From Pseudoduganella plicata (GTDB lineage: Bacteria > Pseudomonadota > Gammaproteobacteria > Burkholderiales > Burkholderiaceae_D), in assembly GCF_004421005.1 (NCBI RefSeq), contig NZ_CP038026.1, forward strand, positions 806,001-870,000: 64,000 bases of DNA, read 5' to 3'. A program made the translations under genes and the position numbers. Positions within the stretch are counted from its first letter, which is position 1. Each line of letters opens with the position of its first letter. This document shows, in pieces, positions 36,524-45,955 of this stretch. The notes under the pieces were generated by a model. That model saw only the letters and a program-made list of their open reading frames with translations. It searched no databases and was not told where the DNA came from.

Positions 36524-37525
36524 TCAGGAAAGTGGCGGCAGCAGGTTGGCGCAGATCCCGCCGCGGCGGAAGCAGTCCAGGTTGTCGAACGTGATGCTGG
36601 CGATCTCGCGCAGCGCCTCGATGGTGAAGAAGCCCTGGTGGCCCGTGATCAGTACGTTGGGGAACGTGACGAGCCGGCCGAAGACATCGTCGTCAATGAT
36701 GTCGCCGGAGTGGTCGTGGAAGAACAGCGCGCTTTCCTGCTCGTAGACGTCGATGGCCAGTGCGCCCAGCTGGCGCGATTTCAGCGCCGCAATGACGGCG
36801 GGCGTGTCGATCAGGCCGCCGCGCGACGTGTTGACCAGCATCGCACCGCGTTTCATCGTTGCCAGCGTCGTCGCGTCGATCAGGTGGCGGGTGTCGTCCG
36901 TCAGCGGGCAATGCAGCGAGACGATGTCCGCCTCGGCCAGCAGCCGGTCCAGCGGCACCATCGTGCCCAGCGGCGCGAACGCGGGCGACGGGTACGGGTC
37001 GTAGCCGAGAACGCGGCAGCCGAACCCCTTCAGGATGCGCGCCGTCGCCAGGCCGATCTTGCCGGTGCCGACGATGCCGGCGGTCTTGCCGTGCAGGGTC
37101 ATGCCCAGCAGCCCCTCCAGCGCGAAGTTACCTTCACGGACGCGCGCCCAGGCGCGGTGCGTATGCCGGTTCAGGGTCTGGATCATCGCCAGCGCGTGCT
37201 CGGCCACCGCTTCGGGCGAATACGCCGGCACCCGCGCGGCAAACATGCCGTAGCCGGCGGCCGCCTGCAGGTCGACATTGTTGAAGCCGGCGCAGCGCAG
37301 CAGCAGCGCGCGCACGCCCAGGCCGTGCAGTACCTCCAGCGTGGCCGCGTCCAGCACATCGTTGACGAACACGCAGACGGCCGTGCAGCCCTGCGCCAGG
37401 ATCGCCGTCCCGGCATTGAGGGCCGTGGCGTGGTAGTGGAGCTCGACGTCGTCGTTGCGCGCGGCGCGCGCCTCGTCGAAGAAGCGCCGGTCGTAGGGCT
37501 GGCTCGAAAACATGGCCAGCTTCAT
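36524..37525 (-). CDS. ldhA: D-lactate dehydrogenase (2-hydroxyacid dehydrogenase)
   Basis: This 333-residue NAD-dependent enzyme interconverts pyruvate and D-lactate. It has the Rossmann loop GIVGTGKIGLAT, the substrate-binding Arg in NTSRGGLIDT, an active-site Glu in YEQESALFF and the catalytic His in ITGHQGFFT. Residues EQESALFFHD are characteristic of fermentative LdhA rather than other 2-hydroxyacid dehydrogenases. The start codon overlaps the upstream EAL gene's stop (ATGA), so its translation is coupled to a c-di-GMP phosphodiesterase. Confidence 0.9.
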   Translation of the reverse strand: MKLAMFSSQPYDRRFFDEARAARNDDVELHYHATALNAGTAILAQGCTAVCVFVNDVLDAATLEVLHGLGVRALLLRCAGFNNVDLQAAAGYGMFAARVPAYSPEAVAEHALAMIQTLNRHTHRAWARVREGNFALEGLLGMTLHGKTAGIVGTGKIGLATARILKGFGCRVLGYDPYPSPAFAPLGTMVPLDRLLAEADIVSLHCPLTDDTRHLIDATTLATMKRGAMLVNTSRGGLIDTPAVIAALKSRQLGALAIDVYEQESALFFHDHSGDIIDDDVFGRLVTFPNVLITGHQGFFTIEALREIASITFDNLDCFRRGGICANLLPPLS

Positions 37526-39297
37526 CGGGCGCCCTCCGGCGCCGCGCCGGCGTTCCGCCCGAGCCAGTCGATGAACGCGGCCGGCGGCAGCGGCCGTGCA
37601 TACAGATATCCCTGCGCCTCGTCGCAACCCACTGCGCGCACCACTGCCAGGGCCGCTTCCGTCTCGACGCCTTCGGCCACGACCCGGTGTCCCAGGTCGT
37701 GCGACAGCGTCACCATGGCCGCCACGAGTGCGCGGCGCCGCTCGTCGCGCTCGACGCCCCGGATGAAGCTCTGGTCGATTTTCACCACGTGGGCGGGAAT
37801 CGTCTGCAGGTACGACAGGCTGCTGTAGCCGGTGCCGAAATCGTCGATGGCGATGCGCACCCCGCTGTCGTGCACGGCCTGCAGCATGCCGTGCACGGCG
37901 CTCAGGTTTTCCATCGCGGCCGTCTCCGTCACTTCCAGCTCCAGGCGGTCGGGCGGTACGCCGTGCCGCGCCAGGCGCAATGCGATGCCTTCCGCGAAGT
38001 CCGGTTCCAGCAGGTTCGGTGCGCAGACATTGACGGACAAGGTCAGGGCAGTGCCCGCTTCCTGCCACTGGCGCAGCTGGCGCAGCGCGGCGTCGAGCAC
38101 CCACGCCGTGGCGGGCCGCGCCATCGACGTCTGTTCGACGATCGGCATGAATTCGCCGGGCGAAATTTCGCCCAGTTGCGGATGAGTCCAGCGCAGCAGC
38201 GCCTCGGCGCCCACGCAGCGCCCTGTCGCCAGATCCACGCGCGGATGGTAGACGAGGCGCAGCTGGGCCGGGTCCTCCAGCGCCCGCCCGAACTCATTGA
38301 GCAAGGTGAAGCGGCGGCGGTAGGCATCGTCCTGCTCGGGCGAATAGATGCCGATGTGTTCACCCGTGGAAAAGGCATCCTCGACGGCATTCTGGGCAAT
38401 GCGCAGCACGTCCAGGCAGGCCATCTTGCCCAGCACGAACGGGGCGATGCCGACGGCGGGCGTCGTGACGAAGCGCGACGTCGACCACTGGTCGTAACCG
38501 TTCAGCCAGCGCCGCAGAAGCACGACGCATTCCTCTTCGCTCGTGCCGGGCGGTGCGATCATGACGAACTGCGTGGCGCCCAGCTGGTACATCTTTTCGC
38601 CGCGCGCGACGGCCGTGCGCAGCGAGCGCACCGATTCGGTCACGAGACTGTCCAGGTACGAGGACCCCATCACACGGGCGGCATTGGCCAGCTGCGCCGC
38701 ACTGGCCAGGTTGATCAGCACGGCCAGTCGCCGCTCGCCCGCCGGCCGGTCCTTCTGCAGGTCGTCGAAATCGTCGATGAACTGGTTGCGGTTGGGCAGC
38801 CCGCTCATCGGATCGATGCGGCCCAGCGCATGCTGCAGTTCGATCTGCGCCATGACCATGGCCGCCAGGTCCGTCAGCGCGGCCTGTTCGGCAGGCGTCA
38901 CCTGGCGTGGCTCCGTGCCCAGCACGCACATGGCCCCCAGGCAAAAGCCGTCGCGGGTCGTCAGCGGCGCGCCGGCGTAGAACCGCACCCCGCTGTGCGC
39001 GAGCGGACTGTCCTGGTAATACTCGTCCGCCAGCAGGTCCGGTACGATCAGCGTCGCGCTGTGATCGGCCACGCTGGCGCAAGGCGCGCGCATGCGTGGA
39101 ATCGCCGTATGGTCGACGCCCACGCGCGACTTGAACCACTGCCGGTCGCTGTCCGTCAGCGAGACGGCCGCGATGGGCAGGTTGAACAGCTGTGCCGCCA
39201 TGCGCGTGATCCGGTCGAACGCTTCGCTGGGCGGCGTGTCCAGCAGGTCGAGCCGGCGCAGCGCGTCCAGCCGTGCCGCTTCATTCATATATGCCAT
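37522..39297 (-). CDS. GAF / degenerate GGDEF / EAL phosphodiesterase
   Basis: The start at ATG 39295-39297 gives 591 residues. A GAF domain (about 20-165) is followed by a GGDEF fold whose signature reads LGATQF, so it cannot make c-di-GMP, and by an EAL domain (about 335-575) with all expected residues: GAEALLRW, the TE of [25 protein letters not shown] and AEGVET. It should hydrolyse c-di-GMP to pGpG, tuned by the GAF ligand. It has no membrane segment. ATGA overlap couples it to ldhA. Confidence 0.92.
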   Translation of the reverse strand: MAYMNEAARLDALRRLDLLDTPPSEAFDRITRMAAQLFNLPIAAVSLTDSDRQWFKSRVGVDHTAIPRMRAPCASVADHSATLIVPDLLADEYYQDSPLAHSGVRFYAGAPLTTRDGFCLGAMCVLGTEPRQVTPAEQAALTDLAAMVMAQIELQHALGRIDPMSGLPNRNQFIDDFDDLQKDRPAGERRLAVLINLASAAQLANAARVMGSSYLDSLVTESVRSLRTAVARGEKMYQLGATQFVMIAPPGTSEEECVVLLRRWLNGYDQWSTSRFVTTPAVGIAPFVLGKMACLDVLRIAQNAVEDAFSTGEHIGIYSPEQDDAYRRRFTLLNEFGRALEDPAQLRLVYHPRVDLATGRCVGAEALLRWTHPQLGEISPGEFMPIVEQTSMARPATAWVLDAALRQLRQWQEAGTALTLSVNVCAPNLLEPDFAEGIALRLARHGVPPDRLELEVTETAAMENLSAVHGMLQAVHDSGVRIAIDDFGTGYSSLSYLQTIPAHVVKIDQSFIRGVERDERRRALVAAMVTLSHDLGHRVVAEGVETEAALAVVRAVGCDEAQGYLYARPLPPAAFIDWLGRNAGAAPEGAR

Positions 39298-39442
39298 GGT
39301 TCTGTTCTCTTGACGGGCGAAGCACGAAATGCCACTGCCGGCCCATTTTACGCGGCCAGGCGGCGCCGCGCACAGGCCGGCGGCTAGCTGTGCGCTAGTT
39401 ACCACACATAAACACACATTTCTACGTGACCATTCAATAACG

Positions 39443-42091
39443 CTACAACACCAGCCTCAGCACTACGACATCGTCCGCGCGCGCGGCCGTGAAGCCGAGC
39501 TCCCGTGCCAGCCGCAACATGCGCACATTATCGGGCAGCACGGTGCCGCCCAGCTCCGCCAGTCCCTGCGCGCGGCAATAGTCGATCAGGCACGTCATCA
39601 GCATGCGGCCGAGGCCGTGCCGTTTCAGGTCGCTGCGCACGGTGACGGCAAATTCGCCGCGAATATTGTCCGGGTCGGCGACGACCCGGGCCACGCCCAG
39701 CGTCTCGGCCGTGCCCGATGCCATGGTGCGCGACGCGATGATTGCCATTTCGCGAGCGTAATCGATTTGCGTGAAGCGGGCCAGCTGCGCCGGCGACAGT
39801 TCGCGCAGCGCGGCGAACAGGCGGAAATGCACGTCCTCGGCCGACAGTGCGGCAAAAAACGCCACGTGCGCGGGGCCGTCCTCGGGTCGCACCGGGCGGA
39901 TCACTACGTCCTCGCCCTCCCACGGCACGCGGCGCTCCAGATGGTCGGGGTATGGCAGGATGGCCAGCCGCGCCAGCGGATCGGCGCCGGCGGCGACGGG
40001 CGCCAGCCGGACACGGGCGTCCAGCGCAATGACGCCGCCGCTGTCGGCCAGCAGCGGATTGATGTCCAGCTCAGCCAGCTCGGGCAGGTCGGCGGCCATC
40101 TGGCCAATGCGCACGAGGGCGTCGCACAGCGCCTCCATGTGGACCGGCGGACGGTCGCGGTAGCCCGCCAGCAGCCGCGCCACCCGGGTACGGCTGACCA
40201 GGTCCGCCGCCAGCACGCGGTTCAGTGGCGGCAATGCGATGGCCTGGTCGGCTGTCACCTCGACCGCCAGGCCGCCCTGGCCGAACAGGACCACGGGGCC
40301 GAACACGGGATCGGTCGAGATACCGACGATCAGCTCCACCGCGCCGGGACGCCGCACCATCGTCTGCACCGTATAGCCGTCGATGCGCGCACCCGGCTGG
40401 CGCTCGGCCAGCCGTTCGGGGATATCGGACAGCGCCTGGCGCAGCGCATCCGAATTGTCGATGTCGAGCACGACGCCGCCAACGTCGGATTTATGCACGA
40501 CATCCGGCGACAGCAGCTTGACGGCGACCGGATAGCCGATCCGTGCAGCCGCGTCGAGGGCATCGTCCGCCGTCGCCGCCACCACCGTTTGCGCCACCGG
40601 GATGCCGTAGGCGGCCAGCAGGGTCTTGCTGTCGGCCTCGCCCACCCGCGTGGCGCCGCGCGCCAGCAGCTTGGCCACCTGGACGCGCGCGCCGGCACGG
40701 TCGACGACACCGCCCGGCAGCGCCGGCGGCACCTGCATCAGCAGTTCCTGGTTGCGACGGTACTGCAGCAACTGCAGGAAACCCTGCACCGCGCCTTCCG
40801 GCGTGTCGAACACGGGCAGGCCGGCGTCGTGGCACAGGCGGCGCGCCGTCGCCACGCTGTCCCCGCCCAGCCAGCAGGTCAGCACGGGTCGCGTGGCCGT
40901 GCGCAGCAGCGGCAGCAGCAGTTCGGCGATGGCGGCGCTGGGGACGATGGCGGTCGGCGCGTGCAGCAGCAGCACGGCGTCGACTTCCGGCGCGCCCTGC
41001 AGCACGGCCAGTGCGTCGCGGTAGCGCTCCGGCGGCGCGTCGCCGATGATGTCGACGGGATTGCCGTTGGACCACGTGGTCGGCAGCACGGCGGCCAGTG
41101 CCTCGCGCGTGGCGGGCGTCAAGGTTGCCAGCGTGCCGCCGCCGGCGATCAGCGCATCGGTCGCCATCACGCCGGCGCCGCCGCCATTCGTGACGATGGC
41201 CAGGCGCGGACCGCGCAGCGCGCGCGGCCGCGCCAGCACGGCGACCGCGTCGAACAGTGCTTCCGTTGTCAGCACGCGCAGCATGCCGGTGCGGCGCAGT
41301 GCGGCGTCGTACACCAGATCGGCGCCGGCCAGCGCGCCCGTGTGGCTGAACGCGGCGTGGGCGGCTTCAAGCGAGCGGCCAGCCTTGACGATCAACGTTG
41401 GCTTGCCGCGCGCCGCGCTGCGGGCCGCGGACATGAACTTGCGCGCGTGCCTGATGCTTTCGACGTACAGCAGGATGGCATCGGTGCCGGGGTCGCCGGC
41501 CAGGTAGTCCAGCAGGTCGCCAACGTCGACGTCGCTGCCATCGCCCAGCGAGACAAAGCTGGAAAAGCCGATGCCGCGCGTGCGTGCCCAGTCCAGCACT
41601 GTCGTCACCAGCGCGCCGGACTGCGAGACGAACGCCAGCCGTCCCGGCAGCGCGCCGGTCGGCGCGAAACTGGCGTTCAGGCCGATGCCCGGCACCAGCA
41701 TGCCCAGGCAGTTCGGGCCTAGGATGCGCAGCAGGTGCGGCTTGGCGGCGTCCAGGGCGGCCTGGCGCAGCGCGCCATCCAGCCCGGCGCTGAGCACGAT
41801 CACGGCGCGCGTGCCGAGGGCGCCGAGCTGGCCGACCAGGTCGGGCACGGTCGCGGCAGGCGTGCAGATGACGGCCAGGTCGGGCGCAGCCGGCAAGGCG
41901 GGCACGTTTGGGTAGACGGGCCGGCCCGCCAGTGTGGTGTGTCTGGGATTGACGGCGTAGATGGCACCATGGAAGCCGCCGTCGAGGAGATTGCGGTAGA
42001 CGGTCGCGCCGACGCTGTGCGCGCGGTTTGACGCGCCGATGACGGCAACGGAACCGGGCTGGAACAGGTATTGCAAGTTACGGATCGTCAT
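39443..42091 (-). CDS. ADP-forming acyl-CoA synthetase / GNAT acetyltransferase (Pat-like)
   Basis: This 882-residue protein has the Pat/YfiQ domain order: CoA-binding Rossmann domain (about 10-130, VAVIGASNRAHSVG), succinyl-CoA-ligase-like domain (about 150-450, with SHTGALAG), ATP-grasp domain (about 480-690) and a C-terminal GNAT acetyltransferase (about 715-880, with the acetyl-CoA loop around DLKRHGLGRMLM). Such proteins acetylate lysines of acetyl-CoA synthetase and other enzymes, linking carbon status to activity. It stands alone, with 145 bases to the next gene. Confidence 0.9.
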   Translation of the reverse strand: MTIRNLQYLFQPGSVAVIGASNRAHSVGATVYRNLLDGGFHGAIYAVNPRHTTLAGRPVYPNVPALPAAPDLAVICTPAATVPDLVGQLGALGTRAVIVLSAGLDGALRQAALDAAKPHLLRILGPNCLGMLVPGIGLNASFAPTGALPGRLAFVSQSGALVTTVLDWARTRGIGFSSFVSLGDGSDVDVGDLLDYLAGDPGTDAILLYVESIRHARKFMSAARSAARGKPTLIVKAGRSLEAAHAAFSHTGALAGADLVYDAALRRTGMLRVLTTEALFDAVAVLARPRALRGPRLAIVTNGGGAGVMATDALIAGGGTLATLTPATREALAAVLPTTWSNGNPVDIIGDAPPERYRDALAVLQGAPEVDAVLLLHAPTAIVPSAAIAELLLPLLRTATRPVLTCWLGGDSVATARRLCHDAGLPVFDTPEGAVQGFLQLLQYRRNQELLMQVPPALPGGVVDRAGARVQVAKLLARGATRVGEADSKTLLAAYGIPVAQTVVAATADDALDAAARIGYPVAVKLLSPDVVHKSDVGGVVLDIDNSDALRQALSDIPERLAERQPGARIDGYTVQTMVRRPGAVELIVGISTDPVFGPVVLFGQGGLAVEVTADQAIALPPLNRVLAADLVSRTRVARLLAGYRDRPPVHMEALCDALVRIGQMAADLPELAELDINPLLADSGGVIALDARVRLAPVAAGADPLARLAILPYPDHLERRVPWEGEDVVIRPVRPEDGPAHVAFFAALSAEDVHFRLFAALRELSPAQLARFTQIDYAREMAIIASRTMASGTAETLGVARVVADPDNIRGEFAVTVRSDLKRHGLGRMLMTCLIDYCRAQGLAELGGTVLPDNVRMLRLARELGFTAARADDVVVLRLVL

Positions 42092-42199
42092 CCGTGTCTC
42101 CTTGATGGGTCATTGACCGATATCAAAGAGTAGCCAGAAAGGCAGCGCGCACGATTGATGCAAATCAAAATTGGCAGTTTCGCACCCCGCGATTTCAGC

Positions 42200-42247
42200 G
42201 ACTACCTCACCGACTATTTCACTGACTGCCTCACCGACTACTTCACC
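42200..42247. repeat. Four tandem 12-bp repeats at the regA 3' end
   Basis: Four copies of a GACTACCTCACC-like unit run head to tail; copies differ by one to three bases. The last copy contains the regA stop codon and its final codons. Further stop codons lie in the repeats on the coding strand, so the protein could not be extended far by a single mutation. Confidence 0.7.
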
Positions 42248-42792
42248 CGCTGCTTCTCCAGCTTGCGCGCCAGGGTGCGCCGGTGCATGCCGAGGCGCCG
42301 GGCCGCTTCCGAGATATTGAATTCCGTTTCCGCCAGCACGGCGTGGATGTGCTCCCACTCCAGCGTCTTGACGGACGTGGCGCGACCTGTCAGTTCCACC
42401 TCGGAACTGCCGGCCACGTGCTCGAACGCCGCCTCGATATCGTCCGTGTTGGACGGTTTCGCCAGATACTGGCAGGCGCCCAGCTTGACGGCCTCGACGG
42501 CTGTATTGATGCTGGCATAGCCCGTCAGCACGACGATCAGCATCGTCGGGTCGTGCTGATGCAGCATCTGCACGCAGGCCAGGCCGGACGAATTGCCTTT
42601 GAGCTTCAGGTCGACGACGGCATGGCCCGGCTCGCCCGGCGCCAGCCCGGGCAGCAGCGCGGCGGCCTCGTCGACGTTTGCCGCGTGCAGCACGCGGTAG
42701 CCGCGCCGCTCGAACGAGCGGCCAAGGGTGCGCGCAAACGCTTCGTCGTCCTCGACGATCATCAGGGTGCGCTGGGCATCCGCTTCAGTCAT
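42238..42792 (-). CDS. regA: Redox response regulator RegA/PrrA/ActR type
   Basis: This 184-residue regulator has a receiver domain with the acidic pair in VEDDEAF, the phospho-accepting Asp in VVDLKLKG and the conserved Lys in YLAKPS, then a Fis-type helix-turn-helix (about 140-180; ISEAARRLGMHRRTLARKL), which is nearly invariant in RegA/PrrA proteins. RegA controls respiration, carbon and nitrogen fixation genes in response to redox state. It overlaps regB by eight bases. Confidence 0.92.
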   Translation of the reverse strand: MTEADAQRTLMIVEDDEAFARTLGRSFERRGYRVLHAANVDEAAALLPGLAPGEPGHAVVDLKLKGNSSGLACVQMLHQHDPTMLIVVLTGYASINTAVEAVKLGACQYLAKPSNTDDIEAAFEHVAGSSEVELTGRATSVKTLEWEHIHAVLAETEFNISEAARRLGMHRRTLARKLEKQRVK

Positions 42793-44128
42793 GCAAACTT
42801 TCCTTGTCCAGTGCCAGCGACGGCAGCGGCAGCCGGATCGTCACTTCCGCTCCGCCCTGCGCCAGGTTGCGTGCCGCCACCGTACCACCCAGTGTGCGCG
42901 CCACGTTCACCACGAGGAACAGTCCCAGGCCGCTGCCGGGCCGCCCCTTGGTGGAATTATACGGTTTGCCGATCTGTGCCAGCACCCCGCTGTCGAAGCC
43001 CGGGCCGCGGTCCGTTACGCGCAGAATCAGGTGGCCGTCCTCGCGTGACGCTTCCAGCGCCACCCATGCGGGCGACGCTTCGCGTGCGTTGTCGAGCACA
43101 TTGCAGACCATCTGTTTGAGCGTTTCGTCGAACACGACGGGCAAGTCCGCGCCAAAGCGGTTGTCGTACTGGAAGGCGGCCACGGGCCGGCTGGCCTGCC
43201 ATTCGCGCGCCAGCTCGTCGAGGAACGTGCACAAGGTCGTGCGGGCCGACGACTCGCCGCGGGTCTCGCCGGCCGACAGCAGGATGCCGCTGACAATCGC
43301 CTTGCAGCGTTTGAGCTGCGCCTGCATCTCGCCGATCTCTTCGAGCAGTTCCGGATTGCGGGCAAATTCGGGCATGCGTTTCCAGTCGCCCAGGATGACG
43401 GACAAGGTCGCCAGTGGCGTGCCTAGTTCGTGCGCAGCGCCCGAAGCGAGCAGGCCCATGCGCACCACGTGCTCCTCTTCGATGGCGCGCTGGCGCAGAT
43501 GGGCCAGCTGGGCATCGCCCGCGCGCAGGTTGGCGGTGATGCGGGTGATGAAGAACACCAGCAGCCCGGCAATGAGCATGAAGCAGATCAGGAGGCCCTG
43601 CACGTACAGCGACTCGATGCCACGCTCATGGTCGAGCGCGAGGGGCAGCGGCAGATAGTAGCGCGACAGTCCCGCCAGGCAGACCACGGTGACCAGCACG
43701 AACGTCCACGCGTACGTGGGCCGCAGCAGCACGGCCGACAGGATGACCTGCAGCAGATAGAGGAAGGCAAACGGGTTGGTGGCGCCGCCGGACAGGTACA
43801 GCAGGGAGGTCAGGATGGCGACGTCCACCAGCAGCGCCATGAACAGCTCGGTGTTGCGGACGTAGCGCACTTCATGCCAGCGCAGGTGGCTGGCCAGGTT
43901 GAAGGCGATCAGGCAGGCCAGCACCTGCAGCATGGGCACCAGCGGCAGGCGGATGCCGTAGACCAGGTTGGCCCCGGCAATCGTGGCCACCTGGCCGATC
44001 ACGGCCAGCCAGCGCAGCTGGATCAGCTGCATCATGTTCTTGTGGCCGGCCATGAATTCAACGCCGGCCGCGGCGATGCCTTCGCGCCCGTAGCGCCGTC
44101 GTTCCGTTACCTCGGTGCTGTCCGACAT
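42785..44128 (-). CDS. regB: Redox sensor histidine kinase RegB/PrrB type
   Basis: This 447-residue kinase has six predicted transmembrane helices (about 30-205), with the ubiquinone-sensing GGATNPFAF sequence of RegB between helices, followed by a kinase core with the H-box ASGAAHELGTPLATL and ATPase motifs NVLDNAREASP and GSGLGLFL. RegB homologues sense the ubiquinone pool and a redox cysteine and phosphorylate RegA. It overlaps the SURF1 gene by 22 bases, placing it on the cyo operon message. Confidence 0.92.
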   Translation of the reverse strand: MSDSTEVTERRRYGREGIAAAGVEFMAGHKNMMQLIQLRWLAVIGQVATIAGANLVYGIRLPLVPMLQVLACLIAFNLASHLRWHEVRYVRNTELFMALLVDVAILTSLLYLSGGATNPFAFLYLLQVILSAVLLRPTYAWTFVLVTVVCLAGLSRYYLPLPLALDHERGIESLYVQGLLICFMLIAGLLVFFITRITANLRAGDAQLAHLRQRAIEEEHVVRMGLLASGAAHELGTPLATLSVILGDWKRMPEFARNPELLEEIGEMQAQLKRCKAIVSGILLSAGETRGESSARTTLCTFLDELAREWQASRPVAAFQYDNRFGADLPVVFDETLKQMVCNVLDNAREASPAWVALEASREDGHLILRVTDRGPGFDSGVLAQIGKPYNSTKGRPGSGLGLFLVVNVARTLGGTVAARNLAQGGAEVTIRLPLPSLALDKESLHD

Positions 44129-44904
44129 CTGTGTTCCCTCGTCTTGCGGCGTTCGTAACGCAGGACGAGATAATAGCCGCCCGCGACCATTGCCGCCAGA
44201 GCGAACCAGGTCAGCGCATACACGAGGTGGTTATTGGGAAAGTCGATGACGGTCAGGCCGCCGACGGGCTGTTCGCCGGCGTCGCGCGGATATTCCTGGC
44301 CGGCTGGCGCGTCGATGAAGTACGGCGCCGCATTCGCCAAGCCGCGCGCGGCCGCGATGACGGGCACGTCGCGCACGTACCAGCGGTCGTGTTGCGGGTC
44401 GTTTTCGCGCAGGATGCGGCCCTTCGGTTCGGGCATGCGCAGCAGTCCGGTGACGTCGGCGCGGGGGCCGGACGCACCTGCGCACGGCTCGGGACCGGCC
44501 TTCGGCGGCGCCGGGCGATTGAGGTCGCCCGCCTGCATCGGCACGAAGCCGCGGTTGATGAAGACAATATGACCCTCGTCCGTGCAAAGGGGCGTCATCA
44601 GCCAGAAGCCGATGCCCTTCGCGGTGGTGGTCTGGACGCGGGTGGTGAGATCGTAGAGGAACTTGCCGGCGACCCGCACGCGGCGGTATTCATCCGACTC
44701 CGCACTCACGCGGGCCCACTGCTGCGGGCCCGGCGGTGCGACAGGTGCTGCATGCACGCGCCCGTCGACGCGCTCGATCAGGTCAAGCTTCCATTGCAGT
44801 CGCTTGACCTGCCATGTGCCCAGTGCGGCGAACAGGCAGAACGCCAGTACCGCGCAGACAGCCAGGACAATCTTTCCTCCGGAGTTGCTGCGCGGTGCCG
44901 TCAT
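44107..44904 (-). CDS. SURF1 family oxidase assembly protein
   Basis: This 265-residue membrane protein has the SURF1 layout: a transmembrane helix at about 12-30 (ending LGTWQVKRLQWK), a large periplasmic domain (VFINRGFVP is typical) and a second helix near the C-terminus (NNHLVYALTWFALAAM). SURF1 proteins help insert haem in haem-copper oxidases. The start overlaps the cyoD stop by one base (TAATG). No CyoE haem O synthase gene is found in this operon. Confidence 0.92.
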   Translation of the reverse strand: MTAPRSNSGGKIVLAVCAVLAFCLFAALGTWQVKRLQWKLDLIERVDGRVHAAPVAPPGPQQWARVSAESDEYRRVRVAGKFLYDLTTRVQTTTAKGIGFWLMTPLCTDEGHIVFINRGFVPMQAGDLNRPAPPKAGPEPCAGASGPRADVTGLLRMPEPKGRILRENDPQHDRWYVRDVPVIAAARGLANAAPYFIDAPAGQEYPRDAGEQPVGGLTVIDFPNNHLVYALTWFALAAMVAGGYYLVLRYERRKTREHRCRTAPR

Positions 44905-45323
44905 TACATGTCGTGCATTTGTTGCGGGGTATGCATTTCCATGACCGGCATCATGTTGGCGTTCATGTGGTACATGACCCAGATCGAACCTGCCAGCGTG
45001 ATGACGACGATGATGATCGTGAAGATCAGGGCCAGCATGTTCCAGCCGCCCTCGGACTTCGAGTTCATGTGCAGGAAATAGACCATGTGCACGACCATCT
45101 GCACGGCCGCGAAGCCGAGAATGACGTACGCGGTCGTGGCCGGGCTTTCGATCACGTGGTTCATGACCAGCCAGAACGGGATCGCCGTCAGGATCACCGA
45201 CAGCACGAAGCCGATCACGTAATCCTTCATCGAGCCGTGCACGGCGGAACCGTCGGCGTGGTCGTGGCCATGGTCGTCGTGACCGTCGTGCCCGTGACCG
45301 TGGTGGTGATTGTGGTCGCTCAT
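44904..45323 (-). CDS. cyoD: Cytochrome o ubiquinol oxidase subunit IV, His-rich N-terminus
   Basis: This 139-residue subunit has three transmembrane helices and the CyoD core ([19 protein letters not shown]). The first 30 residues carry eleven histidines with Asp and Gly ([19 protein letters not shown]), which I do not know as a CyoD feature. It could bind copper or zinc for the adjacent CuB centre. Subunit IV is thought to aid CuB binding during assembly. The start overlaps the cyoC stop (ATGA). Confidence 0.9.
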   Translation of the reverse strand: MSDHNHHHGHGHDGHDDHGHDHADGSAVHGSMKDYVIGFVLSVILTAIPFWLVMNHVIESPATTAYVILGFAAVQMVVHMVYFLHMNSKSEGGWNMLALIFTIIIVVITLAGSIWVMYHMNANMMPVMEMHTPQQMHDM

Positions 45324-45955
45324 GGCAGCACTCCCATCAGGTAGACAAAGGTAAACACGCCGATCCAGATCACGTCCAGGAAGTGCCAGAACAGCGACAG
45401 GCAGTTCAGGCGGCGCATATTGGCCGCGTGCAGGCCATGCTTCGAGATCTGCACCATCAGCGTCACGAGCCAGATGGCGCCGAACGTGACGTGCAGGCCG
45501 TGGGTGCCGACCAGCGCGAAGAACGACGTCAGGAAGGCCGAACGCTGCGGACCTGCACCTTCGTGAATCAGGTGCATGAACTCATAGATCTCGACGCCAA
45601 GGAACGCCAGGCCGAACAGGCCCGTGACGCCCAGCCACAGCAACGTGCCGGACTTGTTCTTCACTTTGGCCTGCAGCATCGCGAAGCCGTACGTGATCGA
45701 CGAGAACAGCAGGAACGCGGTATTGAGCGCGATCAGCTTCAGGTCGAACAGTTCGGCGCCCGACGGGCCGCCGGCATAGTTGCGACCGAGCACGGCATAG
45801 GTCGCAAACAGGCAGGCGAAGATGAGGCAATCGCTCATCAGGTAAATCCAGAAACCCAGGATCGTGCCGTGTTCCGGATGGTGCTCGCGCACGATATAGC
45901 GCGAGCTCGGGTCGGCGCTCACCGCGCCGGCGGAGGTTACGTTAATGTCAGACAT
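45320..45955 (-). CDS. cyoC: Cytochrome o ubiquinol oxidase subunit III
   Basis: This 211-residue subunit has five transmembrane helices and the family's conserved [21 protein letters not shown] start and [18 protein letters not shown] end. Length fits CyoC (about 204) rather than the longer cytochrome c oxidase CoxC. It overlaps cyoB by eight bases and cyoD by four. Confidence 0.95.
   Translation of the reverse strand: MSDINVTSAGAVSADPSSRYIVREHHPEHGTILGFWIYLMSDCLIFACLFATYAVLGRNYAGGPSGAELFDLKLIALNTAFLLFSSITYGFAMLQAKVKNKSGTLLWLGVTGLFGLAFLGVEIYEFMHLIHEGAGPQRSAFLTSFFALVGTHGLHVTFGAIWLVTLMVQISKHGLHAANMRRLNCLSLFWHFLDVIWIGVFTFVYLMGVLP

Noticed and set aside
42110..42358. 82-codon minus-strand frame covering the 12-bp repeats
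   Set aside because: It mostly overlaps regA in another frame and has no ribosome site; the repeat translation alone is not evidence of a gene.
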